NCBI RefSeq assembly: GCF_026241895.1
Contig: NZ_JAPJIV010000026.1
Coordinates: 1-64,000, forward strand
Direction: 5' to 3'
Origin: Pseudomonas sp. RIT-562
GTDB taxonomy: Bacteria > Pseudomonadota > Gammaproteobacteria > Pseudomonadales > Pseudomonadaceae
DNA: 64,000 bases
In this document: positions 40,264 through 49,049 of the stretch, one piece after another
Layout of the letters: each line of letters starts with the position of its first letter
Position numbering within the stretch: the first letter of the stretch is position 1
Notes under the pieces: model-generated
What the model was told of the DNA's origin: nothing
What the model saw: the letters and a program-made list of their open reading frames with translations, nothing else
Databases searched by the model: none
Program-made: the position numbers and the translations under genes

Positions 40264-41159
40264 ACAATTGCTCCTGATGCATCCCGCCTGATGCTCATGC
40301 GCATGCTGCGCGTCATGTGCTGCCCTGGGCTCAACAATACGATTCCGTGGGCCTGCGGCACAGGCTGGTTGATGGCGTTGTTCAAGTGACTGACCGGTTC
40401 GACCGCGATGAAATCCTGGGGTGCCGGTGGCGTAAACACCACCAGGTGGTCGAGCCCTTCCTGTGCGCTGATCTCAAGGCCGATATCAGCCTGGGGCCAA
40501 TACACCTGCGCATGCCTGGGCCAACCTTCAAAGCAGTTGTCCAGGCCGACATGAGCCAGCGCCCGACGCTCGGCAAAATCCCACTGAGCCGGTACCTGCT
40601 GGTGGTCACAGGGCAACGAGTCGCGATCGTTTAGCCACACTGCCGTTGCGGCAAATGACAACTCGATCCCCTGGTGCCGAGGAAAATACGGATGCCAACC
40701 CAACCCGGCCGGCATCGGCTGCAGGCTGGCGTTAAGCAGGGTCATCGACAGATCAACCCCGTGATCGTCCAGGCGCACATGTTGCTCGACGTCGAACGCA
40801 TACGGCCAGTGCGCGCCGCCCTCCCCAGCTGGGTCGTGTGTCAGGCGCAGAAGACACTCACGACTCGAGGACTCGACGAGCTGCCACTCGCGCTGCCATC
40901 CCACGCCATGCAGCGGATGGGCATGCTCGCCGAAGTTGCGTGGCAATGCATACTCGTGCGCGCCGCACTGGAAACGGCCTGCGGCGATGCGGTTCGAATA
41001 CGGCACCAGCGGATAGCACGCGGTGCGGCGAACGTTCAGGGTCGAATCCCACGGCCGCAGCAGCGCAAAATCGCGATAGCGCATTCCACCGATGGACCCG
41101 CCCAGGTGCGGTAGCACTTCGAGCTGCAGATCTGCGCTGCGCAGGTAAACAATGTTCAT
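40260..41159 (-). CDS. aldose 1-epimerase family protein, probable sulfoquinovose mutarotase
   Basis: A 299-residue galactose-mutarotase-like protein (LEVLPHLGGSIGGMRYRDFA, YSNRIAAGRFQCG, HPLHGVGWQREW, and the catalytic-type Glu near the end in FIAVEPVSHLNNA). It would interconvert alpha and beta anomers, so that the sugar released by the glycosidase fits the next dehydrogenase. It lies between the porin (32 bp) and the lactonase (4-bp overlap). The ATG at 41159 begins the fold; a longer frame to 41228 overlaps the porin gene and is not needed. Confidence 0.88.
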   Translation of the reverse strand: MNIVYLRSADLQLEVLPHLGGSIGGMRYRDFALLRPWDSTLNVRRTACYPLVPYSNRIAAGRFQCGAHEYALPRNFGEHAHPLHGVGWQREWQLVESSSRECLLRLTHDPAGEGGAHWPYAFDVEQHVRLDDHGVDLSMTLLNASLQPMPAGLGWHPYFPRHQGIELSFAATAVWLNDRDSLPCDHQQVPAQWDFAERRALAHVGLDNCFEGWPRHAQVYWPQADIGLEISAQEGLDHLVVFTPPAPQDFIAVEPVSHLNNAINQPVPQAHGIVLLSPGQHMTRSMRMSIRRDASGAIV

Positions 41160-41191
41160 GAGTGGCGCCTTTTCCAGCTGTTCATTGATGC

Positions 41192-42304
41192 TCAGAATCC
41201 CCAACGAATACCCGCTGTCATGGCCCATGGATCGTATCCCTTGGGCACACTCGGATAACTTTCGCTCAACAGCGCAAAACCCTGCCCGGAATCCGCATTA
41301 TTCTCGATGTGAGAAACGTAGGTGTAGAGCTGGGTATTACTATTAAGCGAATACAGATAGCCCGCGTGGGTCGCCCAGGCGCGTGCGCCCTCGGCTTCGA
41401 TACGGTGCGAGACACCGAGAGTGATGTCGCCCGGGCCAAAGGTTATGCGTGCGTTGACCATCTGAGCCGAGGCGAACCAGCGCACGTCGGTATCGCGTTC
41501 GGAGTACACATAGTTGGCGCCCCACAATACGCCGCCGAGCCGGACGGTGCCGGACAGTACATGGGTGTTCTGCCGGTACAACTCGCCGGTCGTCAGCGAG
41601 GGAGCTGAATCGTGCTGGTTGAAGCCATACCCCAGCTTGGTGTCGCCATCGCGATAGCGCAGGTTGAAGCCGCTGGTGCGGTTCTGATCCGGGCCATTTT
41701 CAATGCTGGAGTTGCCGTAGGAGTACCCCAATTCACTGGAGAAGCCATGGACCTCCGGAGTCCGGTAGCGCACGGTGGTGTCGTAGAACCCTCCGGTGCC
41801 GCTTTTGCCCAGGGTGGTGGTGTGTTCCAGGCTCATGATCGACGCCATGTTGGAAAGGCCATACATCGCCACGTCCGAATCGAGAAAGACCCAATAGATC
41901 GGCATGTACAGGCTGCCCATGTCGACCGAACCGAAGGGGCCGGTCACCCCGGCGCCATAACCGCGGTTGGTGGAGATCCTGCCCTCGTTGTCGCCGGTAC
42001 GCCAGATATTGCGCAACACCAGGCCGCGCTCACCGAATGCCCGCACGCCATAGCCGCTATTGCCCAGTGCATAGTCGATTTTCAGGCCGATTCGCGATGC
42101 TTGCAGGTTGCCGTCCGAGACCATCGTATGGCCGGGATGATCGTCGGTGAACTTGCCGCCCTGCAACGACAGATCAAGAATTCCGTATGGGTTGATGCTC
42201 AGGTTCCCCGCTTTGAAGACCACGGGTGAGGCGGCATTGGCAGGGTTGTCCAGCAGTGCGCAAGTCATGGCAAAAGCAGCAAAAACGTAATTTTTATTAT
42301 TCAA
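41192..42304 (-). CDS. outer-membrane porin of the sulfoquinovose cluster
   Basis: A 370-residue Gram-negative general-porin-type protein with a signal peptide (VFAAFAMTCALLDNPANA), an N-terminal strand typical of the family (NLSINPYGILDLSLQGGKF), many alternating strands, and the C-terminal aromatic MTAGIRWGF. It should admit sulfoquinovose or its glycosides across the outer membrane; that substrate is inferred only from its place between the GH31 and epimerase genes. It is third in the leftward operon. The 105-bp gap to the GH31 gene shows no feature. Confidence 0.88.
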   Translation of the reverse strand: MNNKNYVFAAFAMTCALLDNPANAASPVVFKAGNLSINPYGILDLSLQGGKFTDDHPGHTMVSDGNLQASRIGLKIDYALGNSGYGVRAFGERGLVLRNIWRTGDNEGRISTNRGYGAGVTGPFGSVDMGSLYMPIYWVFLDSDVAMYGLSNMASIMSLEHTTTLGKSGTGGFYDTTVRYRTPEVHGFSSELGYSYGNSSIENGPDQNRTSGFNLRYRDGDTKLGYGFNQHDSAPSLTTGELYRQNTHVLSGTVRLGGVLWGANYVYSERDTDVRWFASAQMVNARITFGPGDITLGVSHRIEAEGARAWATHAGYLYSLNSNTQLYTYVSHIENNADSGQGFALLSESYPSVPKGYDPWAMTAGIRWGF

Positions 42305-42409
42305 GTTCGCTTACTCGGTACAGGTATGGGCGATATCAAGGCGCAGGGAGGCCCAACGCCTCCCGTGAGAGAGGCGCACCGGGCGCTGCGTGCCGAGAAG
42401 GGATTCAGC

Positions 42410-44455
42410 TCACTGAGCGAGGTCCACCAGGGTTTCGAAAGTCGCCTGCCAGCGACTGCCGATGCGGATGAACACCGGTGGTTCACCGAGCGGCGCGGCG
42501 ACCGTCACGCGCTGACCGCCGGCGTAGCGCTCGCCACTCCACAGGTGCTGCCATTGATCGCCATGAGGCAGATACGCCGTCCACTCGCGGTGGTTTTCGG
42601 CGTGCACGGGGGCCACCAGCAGGTCCTGTCCGTAGAGGTACTGATCCTGGATCGAGTAGGTCTGGCGATCATTCTCGTAGTGCAGAAACAGCGGACGCTG
42701 CAACGGCAACCCGCTAGCCTCGGCCTCGTCCACCAGGCTTTGCAGGTACGGTCGCAGGCCAACGTACAGCCGGGTCATACGGGCAAAATGCGCGTAAGTG
42801 TCAGCGTCTTGCCAGAACTGCAGGTTCTGGTCCGGACGATTACCTTCATGGGTACGCATCACCGGGGTGAACGCGGCCATTTCCGCCCAGCGCTGGAACA
42901 GTTCGGCGGTGCGGCAGTTGTCGTAGAGGCTGGTGTAGCCACCGATGTCGCTGTGGTGATAAGCGTTGCCGAGCAGGCCCGATGACAGAGCGCCACAGAT
43001 AACCGTCTGCAATCCGTCGTGCCGACTGAAGTCCACGGACTGGTCACCCGCCCACAACAATGGGCAATGACGTTGCACGCCGCTGTAACCGGCCCGCATG
43101 AAAAACAGTGCCTCGCCGGTCTTGCCGGCATTGGCGATCGCACGCGCATTGACCTCGGCCCAGCGCACCGGCCAGGCGTTGTGCTCAAGCATCGGGTCGG
43201 CGTCGCCCGCCAGTTTCAGGTCAATCGGCAGGTACTCGCCGAAGTCGGCCATCCAGCCCGACAAACCCTTGTCGAGCATCTCGCGGCGCAGGATTCGCTC
43301 CTCGAACCACTGCGCGGGCGCCGGCAAGGTGAAGTCGACCACACCACACAGGAACTCGCCGAAATCCACCAGGTAGGTGCCGCCTTCGATTCGCGTCGCC
43401 AGGTAACCGGCTTGCTGCGCTTCCCGGAATAACGGGCCATCGTTGCACAGGTAAGGATTCACATAGCCCATGAAACGGATGTCCTGCGCTTCAAGGCTTG
43501 CAACCCAGGCCGCGTGATCGGGGTAGCGCGTACTGTTCCATTGCCAGTCCCAGAACAGGCGTTTGCCAAAGGAAGTAATGCGCAAACCTTCCCAGTCCTC
43601 GCACCACAATGCACTGACCGCGACGCCTTGGGCGAGCGCATCGTCGAGTCGCGCCTGGGCGTGTTCGAGGCCGTTCTTCAAGCCGAGAATCGCCCCTTGC
43701 ATGACCCACTCCGGCAGGCGCGGCTGCCGACCGAAGTGGCTCGAAACCTGGCTGACCAACTGCACAAAATCGTCGCCCAGGAGGAATTCGAACGCCTGCG
43801 GAACCGCCCAGAATTGCAGTTCATGGAATTCGTCGTGGCGGAAATCGTAATCCGCGTAGGCGGTGGTCACCGCATGCAGGCAATAACGCTGTGAGGAGAT
43901 GTAGGTCGGCTGCGGATAATTGGTGTGATAGTAATCTCCGCCGGCATTGGCTTCGTTGTCCGCCTGCAGAGTCAGCCAGGTCGATTTATCCCGACCGACG
44001 CCCGGCTCTGAGGTCCACAACGGAAAGTTGCGCCCGCGCAGGTCGAAATACGACATCTGCTCGCCGCATCCCCAAACGTGTTCATCGGCTGCTGCCGGTA
44101 CCCGCAGCCACAGGCGGTTGATACCCGCATCGACATTCGACGGCACCAGGCGCAACACCTCGTCCTGCACTTGCAGGTTCAGGCTGAGCAGCACCGGACC
44201 GTCGGCCCAGGCACGAAAATCCAGGCGTGCCGCGGCTTGGTCGAGCCACACGTGACGCAGCGCAAGCCGCTCCTGAACGTAGTCGCGGATCGAGAAGTTG
44301 CCGCGCTGCATGCTGATGTCGGCCTCACCCTGACCAACGAAGATAGCCGGGTGGCGCTCGCTGTGACAGAACAACTCGCGGCCATCGACGACCAGGCGGA
44401 TTGCACCTTCGGCCTGGATGAAAGCGGCAGTGGAGAGTGAAGTTGAAGACGTCAT
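42410..44455 (-). CDS. yihQ: GH31 sulfoquinovosidase (YihQ type)
   Basis: A 681-residue family-31 glycosidase, close to the 678 residues of E. coli YihQ. Catalytic nucleophile Asp404 (GWMADFGEYLP) and acid/base Asp471 (WAGDQSVDFSRHDGL) match YihQ Asp405 and Asp472. The sulfonate-recognition residues known from YihQ (Arg301, Trp304, Tyr508) appear to be present as Arg299 and Trp302 (SFGKRLFWDW) and Tyr507 (HSDIGGYTSL). It should hydrolyse sulfoquinovosyl glycerol or sulfolipid headgroups to sulfoquinovose. There is no signal peptide, so it is cytoplasmic. Its start overlaps the symporter stop as TGATG. Confidence 0.9.
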   Translation of the reverse strand: MTSSTSLSTAAFIQAEGAIRLVVDGRELFCHSERHPAIFVGQGEADISMQRGNFSIRDYVQERLALRHVWLDQAAARLDFRAWADGPVLLSLNLQVQDEVLRLVPSNVDAGINRLWLRVPAAADEHVWGCGEQMSYFDLRGRNFPLWTSEPGVGRDKSTWLTLQADNEANAGGDYYHTNYPQPTYISSQRYCLHAVTTAYADYDFRHDEFHELQFWAVPQAFEFLLGDDFVQLVSQVSSHFGRQPRLPEWVMQGAILGLKNGLEHAQARLDDALAQGVAVSALWCEDWEGLRITSFGKRLFWDWQWNSTRYPDHAAWVASLEAQDIRFMGYVNPYLCNDGPLFREAQQAGYLATRIEGGTYLVDFGEFLCGVVDFTLPAPAQWFEERILRREMLDKGLSGWMADFGEYLPIDLKLAGDADPMLEHNAWPVRWAEVNARAIANAGKTGEALFFMRAGYSGVQRHCPLLWAGDQSVDFSRHDGLQTVICGALSSGLLGNAYHHSDIGGYTSLYDNCRTAELFQRWAEMAAFTPVMRTHEGNRPDQNLQFWQDADTYAHFARMTRLYVGLRPYLQSLVDEAEASGLPLQRPLFLHYENDRQTYSIQDQYLYGQDLLVAPVHAENHREWTAYLPHGDQWQHLWSGERYAGGQRVTVAAPLGEPPVFIRIGSRWQATFETLVDLAQ

Positions 44456-46212
44456 CAGGATTGCACCTCGCAGGTAGGCAGGGAAGATTTGTCAGCAGGT
44501 TCGCGCTGCCGCCAGCGACGGCGAACCACGCTGATGGCGACCAGCGCCACGACCCACACTGTCGCCAACAGCGGCACAAACCAACTGCTCGGCCCGGCGG
44601 CACTGGCCACTCCCAGCGGCGAAAAAGTCAGGTAGATCGACACCAGTGCCCCTAGCAGCACGATGCTGAAGCTGCCCGCGTGACGCCAAGGCGTCAGGTC
44701 CATGATCCGGCTCGAGGTCTGCACCACATAGGGTTCAGCCCGGGCGTAGCGTTTACGCAAGGCGATCAGGATCAGCATTTCGATGGCGAACATGATGCCC
44801 ATCACATGGATGAAACTGATGCCCAGGCGCACGTCGATTTTCAGACCCAGCACGAACACCGCGTAGCACAGGGCATGCAGCCCCAGCACCAGTTTGGCCG
44901 GGAACGCTCCGCCGCGGGCATTGAAGAACCCGAACAGCATGATGGCGATGATCGGCATATTGAAGAAGCCGGTGAAGCGTCGCAGTACCGCGTAGATCCC
45001 TTCCGGCGCGTACATCAGCATCGGCGCGACCACCAGCGACACGAGCGCGGCGAGGATGCTCACGCGTTTGCCGAAGCGCACCAGCGCCTGATCATCGGCC
45101 AGTGGCCGCAGCGGCTTGTAGAAGTCGTAGGTGAGCAGCGTCGCGGTGCCGTTGATGATCGCGTTGAAGTGACTCATCACAGTGCCGAAGATCACCGCCA
45201 CGAAGAAGCCCTTCATCCACCACGGCATCAGCACCGACACCAGCGCCGGATAGGCCATGTCGGAGTTCGACAGCGGCTGATCGCGGAACAGATGCCAGGC
45301 GATGACGCCGGGCATCAGCATGGCCAGAGGCACCAGCAGTTTCAGGCAGCCGGACAACAGCACGCCCTTCTGGCCTTCGGCGAGGTTTTTCGCCGCCATG
45401 CTTTTCTGCACGATCGCCTGGTTGGTGCACCAGTAGAAGAGGTTGGCCACAATCATCCCGGTGAAGATGGCGCCGAATGGAACCTTGTCCTGCGGGCCGC
45501 CGATGGCATTCAGCTTCTCGGGGGAATCCTGCATGATCGTTTGCGCGCCGGACAGTACATCGCCCTGGCCGAGGGTCCACAGGCCAATGATCGGGATCAG
45601 GATGACCACCACCAGCAGGCCGATGCCGTTAATGGTGTCCGACACCGCCACTGCGCGCAGACCGCCCAGTACCGCATACGCCGCGCCAATCACCCCGGTG
45701 CTGACGATCAGCAACGAAATGGTGGCCGGGTAGGACCAGCCGAGAATACCTTGCAGGTCGAATATCTGGTTGAAGGTGATCGCCCCCAGGTATAGCGACG
45801 CGGGGTTCAGGACCAGCGTGTAGGTGGCAACCATCAGGGCGCTGACTACGCGACGGGTGGTGACGTCATAGCGCTTCTCGATGAACTCCGGCAGCGTGGA
45901 GAAACCGCCACGCATGTAGCGCGGCAGAAAGAACAACGCCAGGGCGATGGTCGAGACTGCGGCAGTGGCTTCCCATGCCATGGAGCTGAGGTTGTGGGCA
46001 TAGGAGTCACCGTTGAGGCCAATCAACTGGTCGATGGATAAGTTGGTGAGCATCATCGAGCCGGCGATGAACCAGCCGTTGAGACCACCGCTGGCCATGA
46101 AGTAGCCATGGGCGCCAACGTCCTTGGCCTTGCGCGTGAAGGACCAGGAAATGGCGGCCACCAGGCCGGTAAAGAACAGCATGCTAAGGAAGGTGAACAG
46201 GGACGTATTCAT
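44455..46212 (-). CDS. sodium:solute symporter (SSS family), probable sulfoquinovose importer
   Basis: A 585-residue transporter with about 14 hydrophobic segments and SSS-family motifs (GGLNGWFIAGSMMLTNLSID, ATYTLVLNPASLYLGAI, VIGAAYAVLGGLRAVAVSD). It is first in the leftward operon behind the LacI operators at 46259 and 46304. Its stop overlaps the GH31 start by one base. Uptake of sulfoquinovose or sulfoquinovosyl glycerol with Na+ is inferred from the cluster; sequence alone shows only the family. The basic C-terminal tail (VVRRRWRQREPADK) is cytoplasmic. Confidence 0.9.
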   Translation of the reverse strand: MNTSLFTFLSMLFFTGLVAAISWSFTRKAKDVGAHGYFMASGGLNGWFIAGSMMLTNLSIDQLIGLNGDSYAHNLSSMAWEATAAVSTIALALFFLPRYMRGGFSTLPEFIEKRYDVTTRRVVSALMVATYTLVLNPASLYLGAITFNQIFDLQGILGWSYPATISLLIVSTGVIGAAYAVLGGLRAVAVSDTINGIGLLVVVILIPIIGLWTLGQGDVLSGAQTIMQDSPEKLNAIGGPQDKVPFGAIFTGMIVANLFYWCTNQAIVQKSMAAKNLAEGQKGVLLSGCLKLLVPLAMLMPGVIAWHLFRDQPLSNSDMAYPALVSVLMPWWMKGFFVAVIFGTVMSHFNAIINGTATLLTYDFYKPLRPLADDQALVRFGKRVSILAALVSLVVAPMLMYAPEGIYAVLRRFTGFFNMPIIAIMLFGFFNARGGAFPAKLVLGLHALCYAVFVLGLKIDVRLGISFIHVMGIMFAIEMLILIALRKRYARAEPYVVQTSSRIMDLTPWRHAGSFSIVLLGALVSIYLTFSPLGVASAAGPSSWFVPLLATVWVVALVAISVVRRRWRQREPADKSSLPTCEVQS

Positions 46213-46258
46213 TTTTTATAGTTGTTCTCCAACACGGGTTGGGTAGACGCTCGGATAA

Positions 46259-46278
46259 AAATCGCAGCGCTGCTAAAT
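46259..46278. promoter_or_regulatory. LacI-type operator O1
   Basis: AAATCGCAGC/GCTGCTAAAT, an imperfect palindrome around AGCGCT, 47 bp upstream of the symporter start. Weakest of the four sites; centre 46 bp from O2. Confidence 0.6.
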
Positions 46279-46303
46279 GGTACGTGGCGAGCATAAACCA
46301 AGC

Positions 46304-46325
46304 AAAATCGTAGCGCTACGATTTT
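46304..46325. promoter_or_regulatory. LacI-type operator O2 (perfect palindrome)
   Basis: AAAATCGTAGC/GCTACGATTTT, a 22-bp perfect palindrome in the divergent symporter/lacI gap. Its core recurs in O1, O3 and O4, which defines the likely binding site of the LacI protein at 46443. Confidence 0.75.
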
Positions 46326-46442
46326 TCCTTCGTTTTGCGCGCATTTTTGTTCGCATTCGAATTTTGGCGAGCTGGCGTGCTCGTGATTGACTTGAAAGCG
46401 CCCTGCTTTCATTCTCTTGGACTTTTGCACCCGAGGAAACCA

Positions 46443-47507
46443 ATGAGCGACTTACCGGCAACCATCGCCAACGGCAATGCGGGCCGTCGCAAAGGCAACC
46501 GCGTGACCATGGACGAAGTCGCCGAGCGGGCAAATGTCTCGCCCAGTACCGTTTCATTGTTCCTGCGCGACCCTGACGCCGTCTCCAGCAAGCGCGCCGA
46601 ACGCATCCGCGAGGCCATCGCCGAGACCGGCTACACCATCAATCGCCTGGCCGGCGCCCTGGCCGCGTCCCACAGCCGCACGGTGGCGGTGATCGTGCCG
46701 TCGATGATCAACGCGTTTTTTTCGGAGACCCTGCAGGCCATGCAGGACGTATTCGAAGCCCGTGGTTATCAGTTGCTGATCAGCAACAGCAACTACGATC
46801 CCGACCGCGAACTGGAACTGCTGCGCGCGCATTTATCCTGGTCGCCTGCAGCACTGGTGCTCACCGGCAACCAGCATGAAGCCGCCCGTTCGCTGCTCGA
46901 AGCCACCGGCATTCCGGTGGCGCAAATGTGGGAGCTGGGTGACGATCCGTTCCATCTGCAGGTCGGTTTTTTTCACGAAGATGTCGGCGCTGCGCTGGCC
47001 GAGCATTTGTACGAATCAGGCCTGCGCCGCTTCACCTATGTCGGTTCGCGGATGCACCTCGACCATCGCGCGCAAAAACGTGCCGAGGGCTTCCGTGTCT
47101 GGCTGGAGAAAAAGGGTTGCACCGCGACGATTATCGCCCTGGAAGAAAGCACTTCCGAGGTGGTATTGACCCAGGTGTTTGACCAGTTGGCCAAGACGGC
47201 AGACCAGCCTCAGGGCCTGTGCTGCTCCAACGATGTACTGGCGATTGGCGCGCTGTTCGAAGCCCGGCGCCGCGGCATTGATGTACCCGGCCAATTGGCG
47301 ATTGCCGGTTTTGGCGACTTGCCCCTGAGCAAGCTCAGCGCGCCGCGCCTGACCACCGTGCGCCCATATCCGCTGGAGATCGGCCGCACGGTCGCCACTC
47401 GCCTGCTGCAGTGGATCGAAACCGGCACCCTGCCCGCCGAGCCGGAAACCGTGGACCTGGGTTTCGAGCTGATTGTGCGCGAGAGCACCCGCACCACGGC
47501 GCAGTGA
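46443..47507 (+). CDS. LacI-family repressor of the sulfoquinovose cluster
   Basis: A 354-residue LacI protein with helix-turn-helix and hinge (RVTMDEVAERANVSPSTVSL, then RIREAIAETGYTINRLAGAL) and a periplasmic-binding-like sensor domain (VAVIVPSMINAFFSETLQAM, GLCCSNDVLAIGALFEARRR, LAIAGFGDLPLSKLSAPRLT). The ATG at 46443 follows GAGGAAACC. It is divergent from the symporter operon and convergent with the aldehyde dehydrogenase. Palindromes of LacI style lie in front of both pathway operons, so it probably represses both until sulfoquinovose or a derivative binds. It may also repress itself through O2. Confidence 0.92.
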   Translation: MSDLPATIANGNAGRRKGNRVTMDEVAERANVSPSTVSLFLRDPDAVSSKRAERIREAIAETGYTINRLAGALAASHSRTVAVIVPSMINAFFSETLQAMQDVFEARGYQLLISNSNYDPDRELELLRAHLSWSPAALVLTGNQHEAARSLLEATGIPVAQMWELGDDPFHLQVGFFHEDVGAALAEHLYESGLRRFTYVGSRMHLDHRAQKRAEGFRVWLEKKGCTATIIALEESTSEVVLTQVFDQLAKTADQPQGLCCSNDVLAIGALFEARRRGIDVPGQLAIAGFGDLPLSKLSAPRLTTVRPYPLEIGRTVATRLLQWIETGTLPAEPETVDLGFELIVRESTRTTAQ

Positions 47508-47508
47508 T

Positions 47509-47531
47509 GCGGGAGGCGCAGAGCCTCCCGC
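47509..47531. terminator. hairpin between convergent lacI and aldehyde dehydrogenase genes
   Basis: GCGGGAGGC-GCAGA-GCCTCCCGC, a perfect 9-bp GC-rich stem directly after the lacI stop. No strong T-run follows on either strand, so it may be a rho-assisted or bidirectional stop. Confidence 0.55.
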
Positions 47532-47552
47532 GGTAGTTCAAGTCACACGTGC

Positions 47553-49013
47553 TCAGCGGTTGACACCGCCCAGGCACACGTACTTGATCTCCAGATAGTC
47601 CTCGATGCCGTAGCGCGATCCTTCACGACCCAGGCCGGACTGTTTGACGCCACCAAACGGCGCCATCTCATTGGCGATGGCAGCCGTGTTGACGCCAACC
47701 ATGCCGTACTCCAGCTCTTCGCTGACGCGCATCACCCGCCCGATATCCCGGGTATAGAAGTAGCTGGCCAGGCCAAACTCTGTGGCATTGGCATGCTCGA
47801 TGACCTCCTCTTCCGAGCTGAAGCGAAACAGCGGTGCCAATGGGCCGAATGTCTCTTCCTGCGCGACTTTCATGGCGGCGGTGACACCGCTCAGCACGGT
47901 GGGCTCGAAGAAGCTGCCACCCAAGGCTGAGCGTTGCCCGCCGGTGACCAGCCGCGCGCCTTTCTTCAGTGCATCACCGATATGCTCTTCGACCTTGCGC
48001 ACGGCGGCCTCGTCGATCATCGGCCCCTGGGTCACGCCCTGTTCCAGGCCATTGCCCAGCACCAGTTTCTGCGCCGCTGCGGCGAGCTTGGCAGCGAACT
48101 GCTCATAGACGCTGTCCTGCACGTAGATGCGGTTGGCGCAGACGCAGGTCTGCCCGGCATTGCGGAACTTGGACAGTATGGCGCCCTCGACCGCCTCGTC
48201 CAGGTCGGCGTCATCGAACACTATGAACGGCGCATTGCCGCCCAACTCCATCGAGACCTTCTTCACCGTGTCAGCACATTGCCCGATCAGCAGGCGCCCC
48301 ACCGGAGTGGAACCGGTGAAGCTGAATTTGCGCACCAGGGGGTGGCGCGTCAGCACGGCGCCTATCTGCGTCGCGCTGCCGGTAACGACGCTGAACACTC
48401 CTGCTGGAATCCCCGCACGTTGCGCCAGCGCTGCCAGCGCCAGGGCCGATAGCGGAGTCTGGCTGGCCGGACGCAGGACCATGGCGCAGCCTGCTGCCAA
48501 TGCCGGCGCGACTTTGCGGGTGATCATTGCGTGGGGGAAATTCCAGGGCGTGATCGCCGCCGCCACCCCGATAGGTTCCTTGGTTACCAGGATGCGCTTG
48601 TCCGCCGACGGCTGTGCAATGGTGTCGCCGTAGACCCGCTTGGCTTCCTCGGCGAACCACTGCACAAACGAGGTGCCGTTGGCCAGTTCGCCACGGGCCT
48701 CGGCCAATGGCTTGCCCTGTTCAGCGGTGAGGATCAATGCGAGGTCATCGAGGTTGTCCTGCATCAGCCGGTACCAGGCCTGCAGCAACTCCGAGCGCTC
48801 CTTGGCGGTCTTGCGCTTCCACTGTTTGAACGCCTTGTGCGCGGCAATCACAGCCCGCTCGGCCTCGGCTTCGCCCATCTGCGGCACCCTTGCGAGCAAC
48901 TCGCCGGTGGCCGGGTTGGTGACATCGAACGTCGCCCCGCTGTCGGCACCGACCCATTGCCCGTCGATATAAGCCAGCTGTTTGAACAGCGAAGAATCCT
49001 TGAGATTGAGCAT
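47553..49013 (-). CDS. aldehyde dehydrogenase, probable sulfolactaldehyde dehydrogenase
   Basis: A 486-residue NAD(P)-dependent aldehyde dehydrogenase of the succinate-semialdehyde-dehydrogenase (GabD) branch. It has ITPWNFPHAMITRKVAPALA, the general base Glu in VSMELGGNAPFIV, and catalytic Cys in NAGQTCVCANRIYV. In the sulfo-ED pathway the GabD-like enzyme oxidises sulfolactaldehyde, made by the aldolase, to sulfolactate. It is the last gene of the four-gene leftward operon (37 bp after the dehydratase). Confidence 0.88.
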   Translation of the reverse strand: MLNLKDSSLFKQLAYIDGQWVGADSGATFDVTNPATGELLARVPQMGEAEAERAVIAAHKAFKQWKRKTAKERSELLQAWYRLMQDNLDDLALILTAEQGKPLAEARGELANGTSFVQWFAEEAKRVYGDTIAQPSADKRILVTKEPIGVAAAITPWNFPHAMITRKVAPALAAGCAMVLRPASQTPLSALALAALAQRAGIPAGVFSVVTGSATQIGAVLTRHPLVRKFSFTGSTPVGRLLIGQCADTVKKVSMELGGNAPFIVFDDADLDEAVEGAILSKFRNAGQTCVCANRIYVQDSVYEQFAAKLAAAAQKLVLGNGLEQGVTQGPMIDEAAVRKVEEHIGDALKKGARLVTGGQRSALGGSFFEPTVLSGVTAAMKVAQEETFGPLAPLFRFSSEEEVIEHANATEFGLASYFYTRDIGRVMRVSEELEYGMVGVNTAAIANEMAPFGGVKQSGLGREGSRYGIEDYLEIKYVCLGGVNR

Positions 49014-49049
49014 GAGGTTCGAACTCCTGTGCAGGTCAAAAAAAACGGA

